A stretch of 64,000 nucleotides of DNA. It comes from Centroberyx gerrardi (Eukaryota > Chordata > Actinopteri > Beryciformes > Berycidae). Within the stretch, counting starts at the first letter, position 1. Each line of letters begins with the position of its first letter. Below the pieces are notes generated by a model, which saw only the letters and a program-made list of their open reading frames with translations, had not been told where the DNA came from and ran no database searches. Shown here one piece after another: positions 45,643 to 59,542 of this stretch. The stretch covers positions 27,887,602-27,951,601 of the forward strand of contig NC_136002.1 of assembly GCF_048128805.1 (NCBI RefSeq). Reading direction: 5' to 3'. The position numbers were made by a program, and so were the translations under genes.

Positions 45643-48600
45643 ATGGGTAATCATCACTCAGTAGAGGAGCAACAACAGAGAAAGGATTCACCCCGTAATG
45701 ACATTGAGAATGGGGCCGCAAAAGAGGCAGCAGCTTCAAAGGAGACTAATAGGAGCAGCTCTACAGAGCCCCCCGCTCCCTCCAGCTCAAATGGCTTTAA
45801 CCGTGGCCAAGCAAATGATTTAACGCGACCCTTCCGTTACACTGCCAACACCAGTCAGAGACTAGTGTGTCCTACTCAACATGCTGCATCTCCAAAGGAA
45901 CCCAGCAATGGGAGTGAAGCGATTCTAACAAGGATGCCCCAGTTTTCTCTCGCTGCCCCTGCAAACAGAGAACAAAACATTCACAAGGCTGCCAAGATTT
46001 CACAGGATGTTCACCCATTAGTGAGATCAATCCCATATCCAACTTCAGCTGCAAGACTGACTCAACAAAACACCTCACCTGCAAGACCAGTGAAGCAACA
46101 GGCCACACCTCCACAACCTGTGCTCCAACAGGCTACACCTGCAAGACCAACCGTTGGGCCAGTTCATGGTTTAAACACAATTGCAGAATTTCGAGCTGAA
46201 CGGCTAGACATCCCACCACAACCACCGGTTGCATCTAAAAGACTATTTCAGCAACAGACAACACGTACAACACCAGTACAGCAACAGGCTACACTTGCCA
46301 AACCAGTACAACAGACAACACTTACAAAACCAGTACAGCAACAGACAACACTTACAAAACCAGTACAGCAACAGGTTACACTTGCCAAACCAGTACAACA
46401 GACAACACTTACAAAACCAGTACAGCAACAGACAACACTTACAAAACCAGTACAGCAACAGGTTACACTTGCCAAACCAGTACAACAGACAACACTTACA
46501 AAACCAGTACAGCAACAGACAACACTTACAAAACCAGTACAACAGACAACACTTACAAAACCAGTACAGCAACAGACAACACTTACAAAACCAGTACAGC
46601 AACAGGCTACACTTGCCAAACCAGTACAACAGACAACACTTACAAAACCAGTACAACAACAGGCAACACTTACAATACCAGAACAACAACAGACAACACG
46701 TACAACACCAGTACAGCAACAGGCTACACTTGCAACACCAGTACAACAGGCTACACTTACAACACCAGTACAACAGGCTACACTTACAACACCAGTACAA
46801 CAGGCTACACTTACAACACCAGTACAACAGACAACACGTACCACACCAGTACAGCAACAGGCTACACTTGCCAAACCAGTACAACAGACAACACTTACAA
46901 AACCAGTACAGCAACAGGCTAAACTTACAACACCAGTACAACAGACAACACGTACAACATCAGTACAGCAACAGGCTACACTTGCAACACCAGTACAACA
47001 GACAACACTTACAAAACCAGTACAGCAACAGGCTAAACTTGCCAAACCAGTACAACAGACAACACTTACAAAACCAGTACAGCAACAGGCTAAACTTACA
47101 ACACCAGTACAACAGACAACACGTACAACACCAGTACAGCAACAGGCTACACTTGCAACATCAGTACAACAGGCTACACTTACAACATCAGTACAGCAAC
47201 AAAACCCAACACATTTAAGACTGAATCAAGAACAGGCCACACCTCCAAGACCACCAGCATGGCCATTATATAATTTGAACCCAAACGCAAGAGAATTTCA
47301 AGCTAAACGGTCAGACATCCTACCAAAGTTTACACCGGTGCCATTACAGACACCACAAACTACAGTTCCGATTCCATCTACAAAACAAAACAAGGAGCAT
47401 GGCCTCACTCCACAATGGACACCTAGAAAATTCACACCACCACAGCAGATCCTTGCAGCAACGGAAACCACTGAGGTAGCGTCACAGGTACAGCAGATTG
47501 TACGCCCTCAAAACTCCCCTAAAGAAGCTCAAGCTCCGGCACGAAAGCCCTTCCGAATTAAGCCCACTGTCGACTTACCAAGTACAGCATCCTGGCTGAC
47601 AGCAAGAACTGTTGCACCTCGTGACACGTGCACTAGGGCCATCCCAGAATCCACTGATAATTCAGAAGTAGCAGACATGCTGAGCAAAAACACTCTGGCA
47701 CAAGCAGAATTCAGGTGAGATCTTTATTTACATTAAAATTCTGTTTTAGTATGCATCAGTAAGCTTGGCCCATCGCATGACTTTCAACTACAATCTCTTC
47801 AACCTTTTAAAGATCCTTCCCCTTTTTTAACATACATGGCCAGTTAAAAAAACTCTTTTCATATACAGTGCTTTATATTTTGCTCGCTAGTTAGCCACAA
47901 AGTATTTATTAATTTCCATATTCTCTGGTTGTGACTAATAATTGACTAAATTATCGTGTCATTAGCCTTTTTCAAAAATACATTCTACAGTACTACAAGC
48001 ATAAGGGCCTTAACAACCCATCCTGTATCAAATGAGAGTTAGAAAATGTGTCAGTGGACTCTTTATTCCAATACAGTCATACGCAGTCAGAGCCCCTAGA
48101 TCTAATGGGTAACCGTTTTTGATGAACTGTTTGTCACCCTCACCAGGTTTGAGTTTACAGAGCAACAAGTGATGGCTATGCGAAGGGCCTTTAACAGACC
48201 AACCTACAGTGACGTAGTCAAAGGCGTAACAACTAAGGTAAACCCAGCATGCAAAGAAGCAAAGGCACAGATGAAAGCAAAGATCAAAAAATCAAGTCAA
48301 CAAACCACCTTTGATCCCCCTAATGCAAATGATGCCAGCGCTGCCCAAACGTGCCAGTCACTACACAAGACTCCCAGTATACAAAAGCTGAGCACACCCA
48401 CAAAACCAACCATTGCTGAAGTGCCTGCCACCAAGCCTCACACCTCTACAGAGCCGCCTGCCCCTTCAACACAAATGCCAAAAGAAAAACAACCGGGAGC
48501 AAAGGTGAAGGCTCAGGCAAAAGCACCAGACCAAGACCGCTTAAACACCCAAAACGGTGCCAGCAAAGTGCCAGCAGTGAACAGCTGTCAAGTTTTCTCC

Positions 48601-49910
48601 TCGCCCAACTCAGAGAGCAGCCGTGCTAAAGCAATCAAAATGAGGCTACAGCAAATATATGCAAACAAGTTAAAGGCTCAGCCAGGAGATGGCAGTAAGA
48701 GCTACCTACAAACAACTAAAGAACCTGACGCCTGTGTGCAAGAGAGTTCACAGCAGCAAGATCACACTGCCACTAAAGTAAAGAAACACAATGAGCCACA
48801 CCAAATACCTCAAGCTAACAAAGCTGACTATGACACAAATGGTAATGGGAACCCCTCATCCTGCATGCCAAAAGTCAATCTGAAACCACAAGCACCAGTA
48901 GTGGAGGGCATTCCTAGAACTACCTTGACTAATGCTGCCGAATTAACCACTCACCACCCACCAACCTCAGCTGCAGATGCAAATGTCAAGTTAAAAGCCC
49001 AGTGCCAACCTAAGGACTCTAAATTACCAGATACTGTTAAGGCAAAGAAAAAAAAACGCAAATCCAGAGCATTATATCAAGAGCAATACAAGAACGCAGA
49101 AAAGGAGGTCAATAAACAAGAAGAGATAGATGGGAATGCTGGGCAGGACAAGAAAGAAAAACCAGAGGAGCCACCTGTTGTCCCACCTCTAGCTCCTGAA
49201 CCCCCAGCCCGTCTCGAGAGGCGCTGGCACGCTTTCACCGTGAACCATTCCTGTTCCCACAAGTCACGCTGCCGACACAACGATGGAGCAGGTTTGCCAC
49301 CAAACGTCACAAAGTGGTGAGCTACACATCAAACTTCAAACTGTTAAACATGGTACACTGCTGATGTCTAAAGCAGTGGTTCTCAACGTGGGGTCCGGGG
49401 ACCACAGAGGGTCCGCAGCAAATTGATGAATTGTTAAACTTCACCATTATTTCATTTACAAGTTAACACAATAAGAGAATGTAGAAGAATGACTATTTTG
49501 ATCATAGTTTAACTGTTATCTCTCTACCTACAATACAGATAGTCATGGAATTCTGGACAAAATCATGAATATTCTCAGATTTGGGTCTGAGAGACAAAAT
49601 CTCATCAATTGGGGGTCCGTGGCCCTAATGTGGACTAAATAGGGTCCTTGATATGAAAAAGGTTGAGAGTCACTGGTCTAAAGATTATGTGCAAATCGTC
49701 TTGTTCTTTCCCATCGTTTCTCTTATCCCCTGTCCTAATTCATTGGTAAAATCAGTAAATTACTACTTTTCCCATCCCCTTCACAGGTTCAGTGTAAGCC
49801 GGAACTACCTGTGTGAGCCTCCTTGGGTCACCACGGCAACACTTGCAGCTTGTTTGGCACAGAGAGAGGCAAGAGGGATGGGATTCTCGCCAGTGACAGG
49901 AGACATCTAG
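45643..49910 (+). CDS. ggn: Probable fish gametogenetin: repetitive disordered protein with conserved ends (3 coding exons, 1121 aa)
   Basis: Exons: 45643-47714, 48147-49316, 49787-49910. The first ATG gives MGNHHS, an N-myristoylation-type start (MGxxxS); human GGN, as I recall it, starts MGNVQSE. Residues about 200-520 hold some 33 tandem units of 9-10 residues, consensus VQQ(Q)xTLxKP. The rest is Pro/Lys/Gln-rich and low in hydrophobics apart from two blocks. At the exon 2 start is RFEFTEQQVMAMRRAFNRPT then YSDVVKG. At the C-terminus is RRWHAFTVNHSCSHKSRCRH, then WFSVSRNYLCEPPWVTTATL. Identity rests on location: spred3(-), this gene(+), psmd8(-) is the mirror image of human PSMD8(+), GGN(-), SPRED3(+). 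Mammalian GGN is a testis protein that binds FANCL. Sequence similarity could not be checked, and the repeat differs from the proline-rich mammalian form. Confidence 0.7.
46246..47200 (+). repeat. Coding minisatellite of 27- and 30-bp units in the ggn-like gene
   Basis: Units such as CAACAGACAACACTTACAAA (plus ACCAGTA) and the 30-bp form with CAGCAACAG alternate about 33 times. A higher-order unit of three (10+9+10 residues, 87 bp) is repeated near the start. All unit lengths are multiples of three, so the frame is kept. Both antisense frames that stay open here are by-products of the repeat. Confidence 0.95.
49374..49675. mobile_element. hAT MITE in ggn-like intron 2 (302 bp)
   Basis: It starts CAGTGGTTCTCAACGTGGGG and ends AAGGTTGAGAGTCACTG, with identical 8-bp flanks GTCTAAAG (49366-49373 and 49676-49683). 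This is the terminal sequence of a widely distributed hAT MITE family. Confidence 0.92.
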
Positions 49911-50022
49911 AATATCCATGACTGACATTATTCAAACATACCAATGATTTGTTTTGAAAACAGTTTTAGTTAAGTTCCTGTCTAAATGGCATGTTTGCAA
50001 AGAAAGCTACAGTTGTTGATCA

Positions 50023-50028
50023 AATAAA
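50023..50028 (+). terminator. Poly(A) signal of the ggn-like gene
   Basis: AATAAA lies 113 nt after the stop codon and faces the psmd8 signal 30 bp away. Confidence 0.65.
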
Positions 50029-50057
50029 ACTAAAATGCACAATTGTTCAAAAAAAAG

Positions 50058-50063
50058 TTTATT
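50058..50063 (-). terminator. Candidate poly(A) signal of psmd8
   Basis: TTTATT on the + strand is AATAAA for the leftward psmd8 transcript, about 760 nt past its stop codon. Another TTTATT lies at about 50078. Confidence 0.5.
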
Positions 50064-50821
50064 ATTCTGTATCATTTATTTCAGACAAATATTTGCATTT
50101 CCAGATCAATTGGATTACAAACCATCTAGGGAGGACGAGACATTACCATTTAGAAAACACTCGCAAACTTCAATGGCAATTCTCCGTCAGTTGCTAGGAT
50201 ACAAGGCAAGGGCAATACATTTCTGTGAGCACTACTAAGGAGAAAATGAACTTTGTATACAAAAAGAGTTTGCTTATATTAGGGGAAAAGCTGTTTGCCG
50301 GTAGTTTTGTGTGACAATCACAGGATGGTGATTGAACAAAATCTTGTAGTTGTTAATGAACCGAGAACCATGTGTGTCAAATGCAGTGGCTGGACTTAAA
50401 GTTCTTGTTTTCTTGTTATAAGCTGGCAAAGACCCATAAATGACGAAATATTAAATGCTGGACAGATGGCAACTTGGGTAAGATACAGTAATTAAGTCCA
50501 GCACTTAAACCTTCCAATTTCTTTCAAAAAGGCAGATATGTAGAAGTTACTAAACAGACTGTTCACATAAGTGACACTTTGTTTACTTAGGAACCTCTAT
50601 CCTTTAAAATGAAACACATTGCCAGACCTGCAGATAATGAGGAAAGTTTAAGAATTAAGAAACAAAATGTTGATTGATTTTTGAAGTTTGGGCAACAAAT
50701 TGACCAATCTGACCAACAAATGAGCCCATATCCCTCAGCGAGACTGCATTTGAGCTGCCTGGATGTATACTGTATCGGCTGTGTGTGTCTGTACACGTTT
50801 GAGTGTGTTCCTGGGGGCGGA

Positions 50822-53644
<2,823 letters not shown>

Positions 53645-53749
53645 GGTGATTCTGCAAAATATACGACACCGGCCACCCGAATACGTTAAATTATTGTCGT
53701 AAAACACTAGTGTTGCCATGCGCTGCTTGCTTTCAGACGGCAGATCAAG
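53645..53749. promoter_or_regulatory. Shared bidirectional promoter of psmd8 and nup88
   Basis: Only 105 bp separate the two divergent start codons, so both 5' UTRs and core promoters must lie in or near this space. No TATA box is seen. Confidence 0.8.
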
Positions 53750-53757
53750 ATGGCGGC
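53747..53757 (+). promoter_or_regulatory. YY1-type site overlapping the nup88 start codon
   Basis: AAGATGGCGGC is the well-known YY1 consensus often found at vertebrate transcription starts, and here its ATG is the nup88 initiation codon. Confidence 0.6.
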
Positions 53758-55909
53758 ATTTGCTGGAGAGCGTTGGCTGAGTGAATTACCAAATCATAAT
53801 ATTTTTAGTAAATTACGAGAGAAGCTTGATTCAGAACCCAAAGCAAATGACAGAAGGATTGCTAAAAACCTTACCTTCTGTTTGAACGGAGACTTCTTCG
53901 TGTGGAACGACGCAGACCGCGCGTTTCACACAACCAATTTGAGACAGCTGAACTCGGAGGAGAGTCGTGGGAGCGGGAATTACCAGACTCTGCTGTGCAT
54001 CAATCCACCTCGCTTTGAAGTCTGTCAGGTGCTGCTCAGTCCGACGCAGCACCACGTCGCGCTCATCGGGCAGCGGGGAGCCTCGGTGCTCGAGCTGCCG
54101 CAGCGGTGGGGCAAGAGGTCCGAGTTCGAGGGCGGACGGAGCGAAATCAACTGCAAGACCATCCCCGTGGCCGAGCGCTTCTTCACCAGCTCGGCGTCAG
54201 TGAGCTTGCGGCAGGCGGCTTGGTACCCCAGCGAGACGGAGGAGCCCCACCTGGTGCTGCTCACCTCAGACAACAGCATCCGGTTCTATGGCTTGAAGTC
54301 GCCCCAGACTCCGGCCAAAGTGCTGTCTGTCTCCCAGTCAGAGGACGACAGCAGTGTCCATGCTCCGGTGCGTTCCTACGCAGCATCTCTCGGCGAGATA
54401 GCAGTGGCGTTTGACTTCGGACCAGTGTCGTCAACCCCTCGGCAGCTGGCAGCTCAGTGCTCCAAAGAACTGCTGGTCTACCCTCTATATATCCTGTACG
54501 AGAATGGGGAGACCTACCTGAGCTACACTAACCAGGCAAGTGGTTTGGGTCTCAGTAAACCCATCGGGCCCCTCCCCATGTACCCCGCAGCAGAAGACAA
54601 CTACGGCTATGATGCTTGCGCAGTTCTCTGCCTGCCTTGTGTGCCCAACATCCTGGTAATCGCCACAGAAACGGGTACGCTCTATCACTGTGTGGTGCTG
54701 GAGTCAGAGGAAGAGGAAGACACAGGGGCGGTGGAGAAGTGGATCCGAGGCGCGGAGCCAGTGCCGTCTCTCTATGTTTTTGAGTGTGTGGAGCTGGAGC
54801 TCACCCTCAAAGTAGCCACAGGAGAGGATGAGGAGCCCCAGGAGCTGGACTTCACCTGCCCAATCAGACTGCACAGAGACCCCCTGTGTCAGCACAGGTA
54901 CCACTGCACCCACGAGGCAGGGGTACACAGTGTGGGGCTAACCTGGTTCAACAAGCTGCACAAGTTCCTCCAGTCAGACGAGGAGGATAAGGACAGTCTC
55001 CAGGAGCTGGCGGCTGAGAAGCGCTGTATTGTAGAGCACATCCTTTGTACTAGACCACTGTCAACCAGTCAGTCAGCTCCGGTGCGCGGCTTCTTGATTG
55101 TATCAGACCTTTCTCTGGGCGCCACCATGATCTGCATCACCAGCACCTACGAGTGTATCCTGTTGCCCCTGCTGAGTTCCATTCGGCCCCCCTCTCCTCC
55201 CCTGCTCTGCTCCCGTCCGGGTGCGGGCTCTGCCAGCTCCCCCCTGCGCGGACTGGCCGACGACTCCTTCGAGCAGCACATCCGCAACATCCTGGCACGC
55301 AGCTCCACCAATCCTCTCGTACTGAGGGCGGGGGACAAGGACACGCCGACGCCGCCTCCAGAGTGCCTGCAGCTCCTCAGCAGAGCCACGCAGGTCTTCA
55401 GAGAAGAGTACATCCTCAAACAGGACATGGCCCGCGAAGAGATGCAGAGAAGGGTGAAACTCCTGACGGGCCAGAAGAACAAGCAGCTGGAGGAGATGGC
55501 TCTGTGCAGGGAGGAGAGGAAGAGTCTGAGAGAGGCGGCAGAGAGGTTGGCGGATAAGTATGAAGATGCCAAGTATCGGCAGGAAGCCATCATGAACAGG
55601 GTGAAGAAAGTGCTCGGTAGCCTGCGCAGCCAGCTGCCCGTCCTGTCAGACAGCGAGAAGGACATGAAGAAGGAGCTGCAGACCATCAGCGACCAGCTGA
55701 GACACCTGGGCAACGGCATCAAACAGGTGAACATGAAGATGGAGTACCAGAAGAAACAGGTGGATAAGGGTGTAACTCCGGCCAGGACGACGGTCTCGCT
55801 CAACGCCCACCAGAAGAAGTGTGTTCAAGGTGTCCTCAAAGAACACGGAGAGCAAATCGCTGACATGATGAAGCAGATCAAGGACATCAAGAACCATTTC
55901 AGTTTCTAA
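53750..55909 (+). CDS. nup88: NUP88 nucleoporin, encoded without introns (719 aa)
   Basis: Nuclear pore subunit of the cytoplasmic face, partner of NUP214 and NUP98 in CRM1-dependent export. A single ORF covers the whole protein. The N-terminal beta-propeller half is recognisable by [80 protein letters not shown] and [14 protein letters not shown]. The C-terminal coiled-coil half (about 560-719) contains [20 protein letters not shown] and [20 protein letters not shown]. Length and collinearity match human NUP88 (741 aa), which is spread over many exons. No stop, frameshift or truncation is seen, so it is not a processed pseudogene. A functional retrogene is the simplest reading. The start lies in AAGATGGCGGC, 105 bp from psmd8. 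Confidence 0.97.
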   Translation: MAAFAGERWLSELPNHNIFSKLREKLDSEPKANDRRIAKNLTFCLNGDFFVWNDADRAFHTTNLRQLNSEESRGSGNYQTLLCINPPRFEVCQVLLSPTQHHVALIGQRGASVLELPQRWGKRSEFEGGRSEINCKTIPVAERFFTSSASVSLRQAAWYPSETEEPHLVLLTSDNSIRFYGLKSPQTPAKVLSVSQSEDDSSVHAPVRSYAASLGEIAVAFDFGPVSSTPRQLAAQCSKELLVYPLYILYENGETYLSYTNQASGLGLSKPIGPLPMYPAAEDNYGYDACAVLCLPCVPNILVIATETGTLYHCVVLESEEEEDTGAVEKWIRGAEPVPSLYVFECVELELTLKVATGEDEEPQELDFTCPIRLHRDPLCQHRYHCTHEAGVHSVGLTWFNKLHKFLQSDEEDKDSLQELAAEKRCIVEHILCTRPLSTSQSAPVRGFLIVSDLSLGATMICITSTYECILLPLLSSIRPPSPPLLCSRPGAGSASSPLRGLADDSFEQHIRNILARSSTNPLVLRAGDKDTPTPPPECLQLLSRATQVFREEYILKQDMAREEMQRRVKLLTGQKNKQLEEMALCREERKSLREAAERLADKYEDAKYRQEAIMNRVKKVLGSLRSQLPVLSDSEKDMKKELQTISDQLRHLGNGIKQVNMKMEYQKKQVDKGVTPARTTVSLNAHQKKCVQGVLKEHGEQIADMMKQIKDIKNHFSF

Positions 55910-56059
55910 GACTCTGCAGACATTAATGAAGGCTTCATTGCTCTGCAGACAACTGGAAGAAAAAAAGACTGAGCAGCTCTTTTGAATATAGTCGATGACG
56001 AAATTTGCCCTCATCTGACATTTAACTGATTCTTTTTTGGGAAGCTAGAATCAGTTAGT

Positions 56060-56400
56060 CAGAAGAAGAGAATGTGTCGTGTGTGGAATGGGTAGTTGAC
56101 ATGAGATATATTTTATATACATGGATGTAACCTATCTTTTCTACTAAATATGTCTTGTTTGTCTCTTTGAGGGATAAAATAAGCTTCCCTACAGTTCCTG
56201 CATGACATTGGTTGAATATTTTTTACAGAATTTTCTCTAAATGTTTAAGGTTTGAATCAGTGCTTTGGTCAGAAGGACAGAATGTACATTGTGTGGAATG
56301 GGAAGATAACATGGGGAATATTTTATATGGATCAATCTAAGCTTACTAAGCTACTATAATCGACATGGTTTGCTTACTTCTTTGGATATAAAATAAACTT
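56060..56400 (+). repeat. Duplicated segment in the nup88 3' UTR
   Basis: Two blocks, about 56060-56190 and 56270-56400, share in order GTGTGGAATGGG, ACATG, ATATTTTATAT, a CTACTA-like word, and GGATA followed by AAATAA. They look like an old tandem copy of about 130 bp. Confidence 0.65.
56392..56397 (+). terminator. Poly(A) signal of nup88
   Basis: AATAAA lies about 480 nt after the stop codon, at the end of the second duplicated block. The first block has AAATAAGC at the matching place. Confidence 0.6.
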
Positions 56401-56536
56401 TAAAATTCTGTGTAACTAGGAATGGCTGTTTGTTTTTTTGTTTTGTTTTTCTCTCTGATTGGAACTACTGATGTCAAGGCAGTCTTTGTTCATATCCGAC
56501 TAAATCTGTGCCTCCAGCCTACCATCTACAGTTTTT

Positions 56537-57190
56537 CATGGTTTATTTATTGCCATTTCTTGTTTGAAAAGACAAAATAATACAGAACAACAGTCAATAA
56601 ACAATAAAAAAAAATAAAAAAAATTACAACTTTTAACTTAAGCAATACATACACCCAGAGACAAAAAAGAAAAAGTAAAAATGGCCATTACAATAAACAT
56701 CAGGTATTGTTCCCACAACAACCTACCAGAGCAGTGACTATACAAGGCTTGTAAGGTAATCGGTAAATGGCTGCTATACAGTGTAGAACTTGGTAGAAGA
56801 ACCTTTTACAGTATATCTAATTTCTTCCAGAGTTAGAAACTGTAATGTATCTCTAACCCAGTGTTTGAAAGATGGAGGGGAGGCTTGCTTCCAACTCAAT
56901 AAGATCAGTCTCCTCACCAGAAGAGTGGCAAAAGCCATACAATCTAACTGTGCACTTAAAAAGGTGTTGTGTTCTTTTTGAATGCCAAAAGCTCTCTTAA
57001 AGGATTATATGTCTATCAAATATTTTAGAAAACGCATCAAAAATAAGTGACCACAATACTGAGAGTTTTGGGCAAAGTTAAAACATATGGGCAAGGGTTG
57101 CGGGTGACTGTCTGCATCTATTACAACTGGCATCAACTGACATATAGGCCTACATCTTTGAAAAACAAGCTTTTGACAGATGGAGCCTAT
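56537..57190 (-). mobile_element. Decayed L1-type LINE, 3' part, reverse strand
   Basis: Read in reverse, about 57115-57050 encodes a remnant resembling the end of an L1-like ORF2 (LCPKLSVLWSLIF). Further degenerate ORF2 sequence and a 3' tail with AATGGCAATAAATAAACCAT follow. The reading frame is broken by several stops and shifts, and only the 3' end remains. Confidence 0.6.
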
Positions 57191-58267
57191 GACACTAGTG
57201 TTTTAATGTTGTAATGTGAGGATTCCTCTGTCCACCAGGGGTCGCCCATCTCCAGACTTGTCCTCAGTTTTCCTTCCACTGCAGGGACCTTAGTGAGGAA
57301 TTCCCCACGTAAACACTGTGTGACGTATATGGAGACCCCGGTTTAGTTGAGTAAGCTTCATTGTTGGGGGTGTCTGATGTTGCTAATGGTCCTCTGTTGT
57401 AGCTTAGGCGTAGGCTGCTTGTATTCATGTGTGAGTTTTGCCCCATTTCTGTGGCAGTACTGTGTAGCTCCATCCAAGCTCTTGCTTTGCTTTTGTGCAA
57501 CAAATGTGGAGTTGGCATATGACTCGGTAAGGCCTAATTGTGTAATAGGCAAACGCTGTTCAAATTGCTGTGGGGAAATTTTTAGGATATTTGATTTATT
57601 TCACTCTCTAAAATGGGTTTGCAAGCACTGATTAGCAAGTATAAGAGAAGAAAAGTTCATTTTCGGTCAAGAGACATTCAAAAAAACATTTCTGCCGGTC
57701 TCAGTGAATTCTTGTCATCTTACCTGGCAATTTTCTATCTTTCTCTGCCTCTCTTTCTCACACTCAGCTACATAGGAGAGGGTGTGGTTTACTGTAGGTC
57801 TGGGTCAGGAACACTCCAAATAGGGGGATGTTGTTAATCTCTTTCATAAAGGTACAGTGTCTAGATACTGTGCATGAGCCTAAGGAAACTTAGCGGACCC
57901 TAGAAAAGGAGATATTAATAACTCTCGGGCCAGCCCACCACATTCTTCGCAACTGAGTCACACTGTAAACCAGAGAGCAGGGAGGAAAGGGGTGGGTTGC
58001 CTCTGTTTCTCATTTGTGTTTCTTTCCATGGAGGAGTGGAATAGGGAGGCAGGGAGACCACCCCTTCTTTTCGCAAACCTTGAAAGCCTCATGCAAAACA
58101 CACAGACTGCGCACGGACACACACTGGTACTCACACCACATAGTTTACATAGGATAAAGCTCAAAACCAAAACATATACTGGCTGGTAGGTTAAAGAGAG
58201 TGCGAACACAGAACTGAAAAGGGATAAGGAAGTGCGTACTGTATGGAATTGTGTGTATATGTGTGTG

Positions 58268-58301
<34 letters not shown>

Positions 58302-59192
58302 ATGTGTGGGAAAGAAAGGGCGATGGATAGAGGGAGCGAGACGGGAGAGCCATGGAAAATGGTGGTATGGGGATTTGGCAGAGTAGAGTGTGAGTCACTG
58401 TTTATCTGATCTGTCACTGAGAGACCAACTGAGCATTATATAAAAGAAAAGCATGTGAAAGGAAAGCCAAATGAAATGCTCTCAACTAACTTTCAGTATT
58501 TGAATGTATTACTATATACAATATAGATATTTTTATGTAATACTGTAGAATCACTATTCGCTCACTATTCTTTCAAACTATTTCTAAATCACTGCTTAAA
58601 TAAGAGATACAAAACAGACAACCCACAGTCAGTACATTTTATTTGGTTATGATAATAGTTAACATGGGAACAGTTGGTGGAGCTGTGTACAGTAGTCAGT
58701 AATAAATCAGTCATGTTGAAAATTTCATCATAGCATGTGACATTCATTTATACAACAGAGAGGTCTTGTTCCTCTACATACAAAACAAACAGCAATAATT
58801 ACAAAATATAAAGTGGATGCACAAAACGGCGGAAAATCGTGTGGCATGTAAAGCATTAAAGTAAAACGCATTCAGGGTTATTGGATTTGCATTGGCAGTT
58901 TGTGTTGAAAACGCTTCAAATACATCGGTCGAGCAAAAAGAAGTCTTTCTACATGATTAGAAAAACGGTGTCTCTCACTACAGTACAAGATCATACCCTC
59001 ATTGGAATGACCAGAGCATCAAGTGGCAGAATCTTACTCTTTATCGCCAAATATAATACTGTGCCACTTTTGGTCTAGTCATTGTAGGAATGTTAAATTG
59101 GAAAGATTTAATACAGAAAGATTTTGTTCTGTATCCTTTCGAACATTGTAAATACAAGTGGTGAATACTGCTTGCTTAAGAGTGCGCCAGCC
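57191..59192. other. Spacer between nup88 and ehd2
   Basis: No gene seen. It contains a (GT)n run at about 58260-58299 and AT-rich unique DNA. The left end of the ehd2 3' UTR may reach into it, since a second reverse-strand AATAAA lies at 58643-58638. Confidence 0.5.
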
Positions 59193-59198
59193 TTTATT
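59193..59198 (-). terminator. Candidate poly(A) signal of ehd2
   Basis: TTTATT on the + strand is AATAAA for ehd2, about 345 nt past its stop codon. Confidence 0.5.
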
Positions 59199-59542
59199 TA
59201 CCTCTGCTCAGCAAACACTAAAGTAGATATTTTTAAAAGCACATTATAAAAGCAAACTTCAGGGCGCCAAAGAGAAGAAGCAACCAGACCTGGGTGACTT
59301 TTTAATAGAAATCTTTTGCACTGAGCACTTGTTTTAGCCTCAATAGCTTGCCTAGATTGCCTTACGCTTAAATATGTTCCATTGTGCAAGATCAAAATCA
59401 GTCCCAGAAAATCAGCCTGAATCCAACTCGCATAGTATTTTGACACGGGTCTGGGGGGAAAAACAAAACAAATAGAATAGAAAACAGTAGCATACGTGTG
59501 ATAGCCATTAGAGGAGAGTCTCTCTCAGCTCCAGCGACATGT

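Noticed and set aside
45632-45664. ATG at 45632 as the ggn-like start
   Set aside because: It opens a frame of only 10 codons that overlaps the MGNHHS start at 45643. At most it is a small upstream ORF.
46243-47045. Long Cys-rich antisense reading frames (232 and 265 codons) opposite the ggn-like repeat
   Set aside because: They stay open only because the sense unit is a multiple of three with no stop in the complementary frames. Their composition mirrors the repeat and no family signal is present.
46229-47218. 329-codon His/Asn/Gln-rich sense-strand frame inside ggn-like exon 1
   Set aside because: This is the alternative frame of the same tandem repeat. The main frame continues beyond the repeat into non-repetitive exons and is spliced in phase.
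53750-55909. nup88 as a processed pseudogene
   Set aside because: The reading frame is full length, free of stops and frameshifts, has a strong start context, its own poly(A) signal and a promoter. No long A-tail is seen after the 3' UTR.
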